A DNA stretch of 7,370 bases, from the NCBI GenBank assembly GCA_947462945.1, contig CANHTE010000056.1:1-7370 (forward strand). The letters run 5' to 3'. Below are positions 5,914-7,370 of the stretch, piece after piece (positions within the stretch are counted from its first letter, which is position 1; every line of letters starts with the position of its first letter). The stretch comes from Acetobacteraceae bacterium. GTDB taxonomy: Bacteria; Pseudomonadota; Alphaproteobacteria; Acetobacterales; Acetobacteraceae. The notes under the pieces were generated by a model. That model searched no databases and had not been told where the DNA came from. It was given only the letters and a program-made list of their open reading frames with translations. The position numbers and the translations under genes were made by a program.

Positions 5914-7370
5914 GTGCCTTCGCGCCCCTGCGCCACCGTGCCTTTGCGGTGCTCTGGCTGGCAGCGCTGGTCGGCAACACCGGCATGTGGATGCGCGATG
6001 TCGGGCTCGTCTGGTTGATGACGGAGGTGGACCCCAGACCTTGGCTCGTGGCCGCCGTTCAGGCTTCGGCGGCCTTGCCGGTGTTTCTCCTCGCGCTGCC
6101 GGCCGGCGCGCTGACGGATGTCCTGGACCGAAGACGCCTGCTCTTTGCCGCGCAGGCAGGGCTCATGCTGGTCTCGGTGCTGCTGGCCGTGCTGACCTGG
6201 GCCGGGGTGATGACGCCGGCGCTGATCATTCTGCTCACGCTGACGGCGGGCATCGGCGCCGCAATTTCCAACCCGGCCTGGCAGACCATCATCCCCCAGC
6301 TCGTTCCGCGTGAGGATTTGCGCGCCGCGGTGGCGCTGAACAGCCTGGGCTTCAACATCAGCCGCGCCATTGGCCCGGCGCTGGGGGGCGTCGTGGTGGC
6401 GGTCGCCGGGGTCGCCTCGGCCTTTGTGCTGGATGCGCTGTCCTTCGTCGCCATCTTGGCCGCTTTGTTGTGGTGGCGTCCGGCTGTGGTGCGGCGGACC
6501 GCTCCGCCGGAGGCCTTGGGTGGCGCGATGCGCGCTGGCCTGCGCTACGCCTGGAACAGCATGGCGCTGCGCCGCGTCCTGTTGCGCGCTCTGGTTTTCT
6601 TCGCTTTCGGGGCTGCGCCCTGGGCGCTGCTGCCGCTGGTGGCGCGGCAGGGCCTGGGCGGCGATGCAGGGCTTTACGGGTTGTTGCTTGCCGCGGTCGG
6701 CCTGGGGGCGGTGGTGGGTGCCCTGGTCTTGCCTGCTCTGCAGGCAAGACTGGGGGGTGCCGATGGTGTCCTGGGTTTCGGTGGCGTGGCGGTGGGGATT
6801 GCGACCCTGACGCTGGGCCTCGCGCCGACGGCATGGGTGGCGATGCCGGCATGTGTGCTCCTGGGGACCGCTTGGATCGCCGCGTTGACGAGCTTGAATG
6901 TCGCTGCGCAATCGGCGGTGCCGGACTGGGTACGTGGTCGCGGCATCGCCCTCTATCTCATGGTGTTCTCGGGCGGCATGGCGGCGGGCAGCATGGGCTG
7001 GGGCTTGCTGGCGCAGTATCTCGGCCGCCCGGAGGCCATGGCGCTCGCTGGATTGCTAGGCCTCGGTACGGCGCTGCTGCTGCGGCGCAGGCTTCGCCTT
7101 CCCCAAGCGACAGATGGGCTGGCGGCCAGCGACCATATGCCTGGCCACGACGCCTTGGCCGAGCCCCCTCAGGCGCGGGATGGGCCGGTCATAGTGCAGG
7201 TCGAATACAGATTGCGGCAGCCAGGGGACCGCGCGGCGCTCCTCGCCGCCCTCGCGCCGCTGGAGGCGGTGCGTCGGCGCGATGGGGCGCGGGCTTGGTG
7301 GACGATGACCGACCCCGAAGATCGTACCCGCGTGTTGGAAATGTTCGAGTTGGCCGATTGGGCCGAGCAC
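5910..7370 (+). CDS. MFS transporter, MFS_3 (PF05977-like) type, with C-terminal soluble domain (3' partial)
   Basis: The frame is open to the right edge: 487 codons with no stop. The GTG start overlaps the DoxX stop (GTGA). The N-terminus reads SAFAPLRHRAFAVLWLAALVGNTGMWM, typical of the enterobactin-exporter-like MFS_3 group. The loop between helices 2 and 3 carries the major-facilitator motif GALTDVLDRRR (residues 66-76), and the central NSLGFNISRAIGPALGG is also characteristic. Roughly twelve hydrophobic segments fill residues 10 to 400. After a linker of about 25 polar residues, a soluble domain begins near residue 427 (VIVQVEYRLRQPGDRAALLA) and continues with RRRDGARAWWTMTDPEDRTRVLEMFELADW, resembling the C-terminal part of MFS_3 proteins and antibiotic-biosynthesis-monooxygenase-like ferredoxin folds. 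It is cut before the usual end. It most likely exports a small molecule from the cytoplasm; the substrate is unknown. Confidence 0.9.
   Translation, partial: MSAFAPLRHRAFAVLWLAALVGNTGMWMRDVGLVWLMTEVDPRPWLVAAVQASAALPVFLLALPAGALTDVLDRRRLLFAAQAGLMLVSVLLAVLTWAGVMTPALIILLTLTAGIGAAISNPAWQTIIPQLVPREDLRAAVALNSLGFNISRAIGPALGGVVVAVAGVASAFVLDALSFVAILAALLWWRPAVVRRTAPPEALGGAMRAGLRYAWNSMALRRVLLRALVFFAFGAAPWALLPLVARQGLGGDAGLYGLLLAAVGLGAVVGALVLPALQARLGGADGVLGFGGVAVGIATLTLGLAPTAWVAMPACVLLGTAWIAALTSLNVAAQSAVPDWVRGRGIALYLMVFSGGMAAGSMGWGLLAQYLGRPEAMALAGLLGLGTALLLRRRLRLPQATDGLAASDHMPGHDALAEPPQARDGPVIVQVEYRLRQPGDRAALLAALAPLEAVRRRDGARAWWTMTDPEDRTRVLEMFELADWAEH
6721..6755 (+). repeat. Strong intragenic hairpin inside the transporter gene
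   Basis: GTCTTGCCTGC (6726-6736) is exactly complementary to GCAGGCAAGAC (6740-6750), with a TCT loop. In RNA the stem extends outward by CCCUG against UGGGG (two G-U wobbles and three G-C pairs), giving 16 pairs. It encodes transporter residues around LVLPALQARLGG, so it may be partly chance. No U-tract follows, so it is not a standard terminator. Confidence 0.6.

Noticed and set aside
6726..6750. Intragenic hairpin as an intrinsic terminator
   Set aside because: It is followed by a G-run rather than a U-tract and lies mid-gene in an intact frame.
5583..6911. Long minus-strand open frame (442 residues) opposite the DoxX and transporter genes
   Set aside because: Arg/Gln/His-rich low-complexity translation spanning two well-supported plus-strand genes; an antisense artefact.

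Overview
The window is dense, GC-rich bacterial DNA. Third codon positions are mostly G or C, most gene junctions overlap by 1-4 bases, and gene content is typical of metabolically versatile Proteobacteria. My best guess is an alphaproteobacterium of the Acetobacteraceae/Roseomonas type. That is an impression from codon use and gene content, not a demonstrated placement.

Layout. (1) 1-1664, plus strand: a two-gene unit cut by the left edge. It holds an epoxide-hydrolase-like alpha/beta hydrolase with an Asp nucleophile, joined by an ATGA overlap to an exported TIM-barrel protein of the sugar phosphate isomerase/epimerase type. (2) 1665-1711: a short convergent gap with one weak hairpin. (3) 1712-2098, minus strand: an HxlR-family regulator with a single, N-terminal cysteine. 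(4) 2099-2201: a divergent control region with a perfect 14-bp palindrome and a Shine-Dalgarno site for each flanking gene. (5) 2202-7370, plus strand: a five-ORF operon running off the right edge. It encodes a YcaC-like cysteine hydrolase (isochorismatase fold), a XapX (DUF1427) membrane domain read in one frame with an NTF2/SnoaL-like domain, a YtcJ-type amidohydrolase with a Cys/His-rich tail, a small DoxX-family membrane protein, and an MFS_3-type exporter with a C-terminal soluble domain.

How the parts may work together (inference). The regulator is transcribed away from the operon and shares its control region, so it is the natural candidate to control it. The operon has two hydrolases acting on C-N or related bonds, one small NTF2-like protein, two small membrane proteins and an exporter. 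That set fits catabolism or detoxification of a small organic compound, with efflux of the compound or its product. No substrate can be named from the sequence.

Points most worth a second look: the XapX-NTF2 ORF, whose linker has noncoding-like codon use and an internal start; the palindrome plus single-Cys regulator pair; the Cys/His tail of the amidohydrolase; and a long perfect hairpin inside the transporter gene. I saw no tRNA, rRNA, CRISPR array, insertion sequence or prophage gene.
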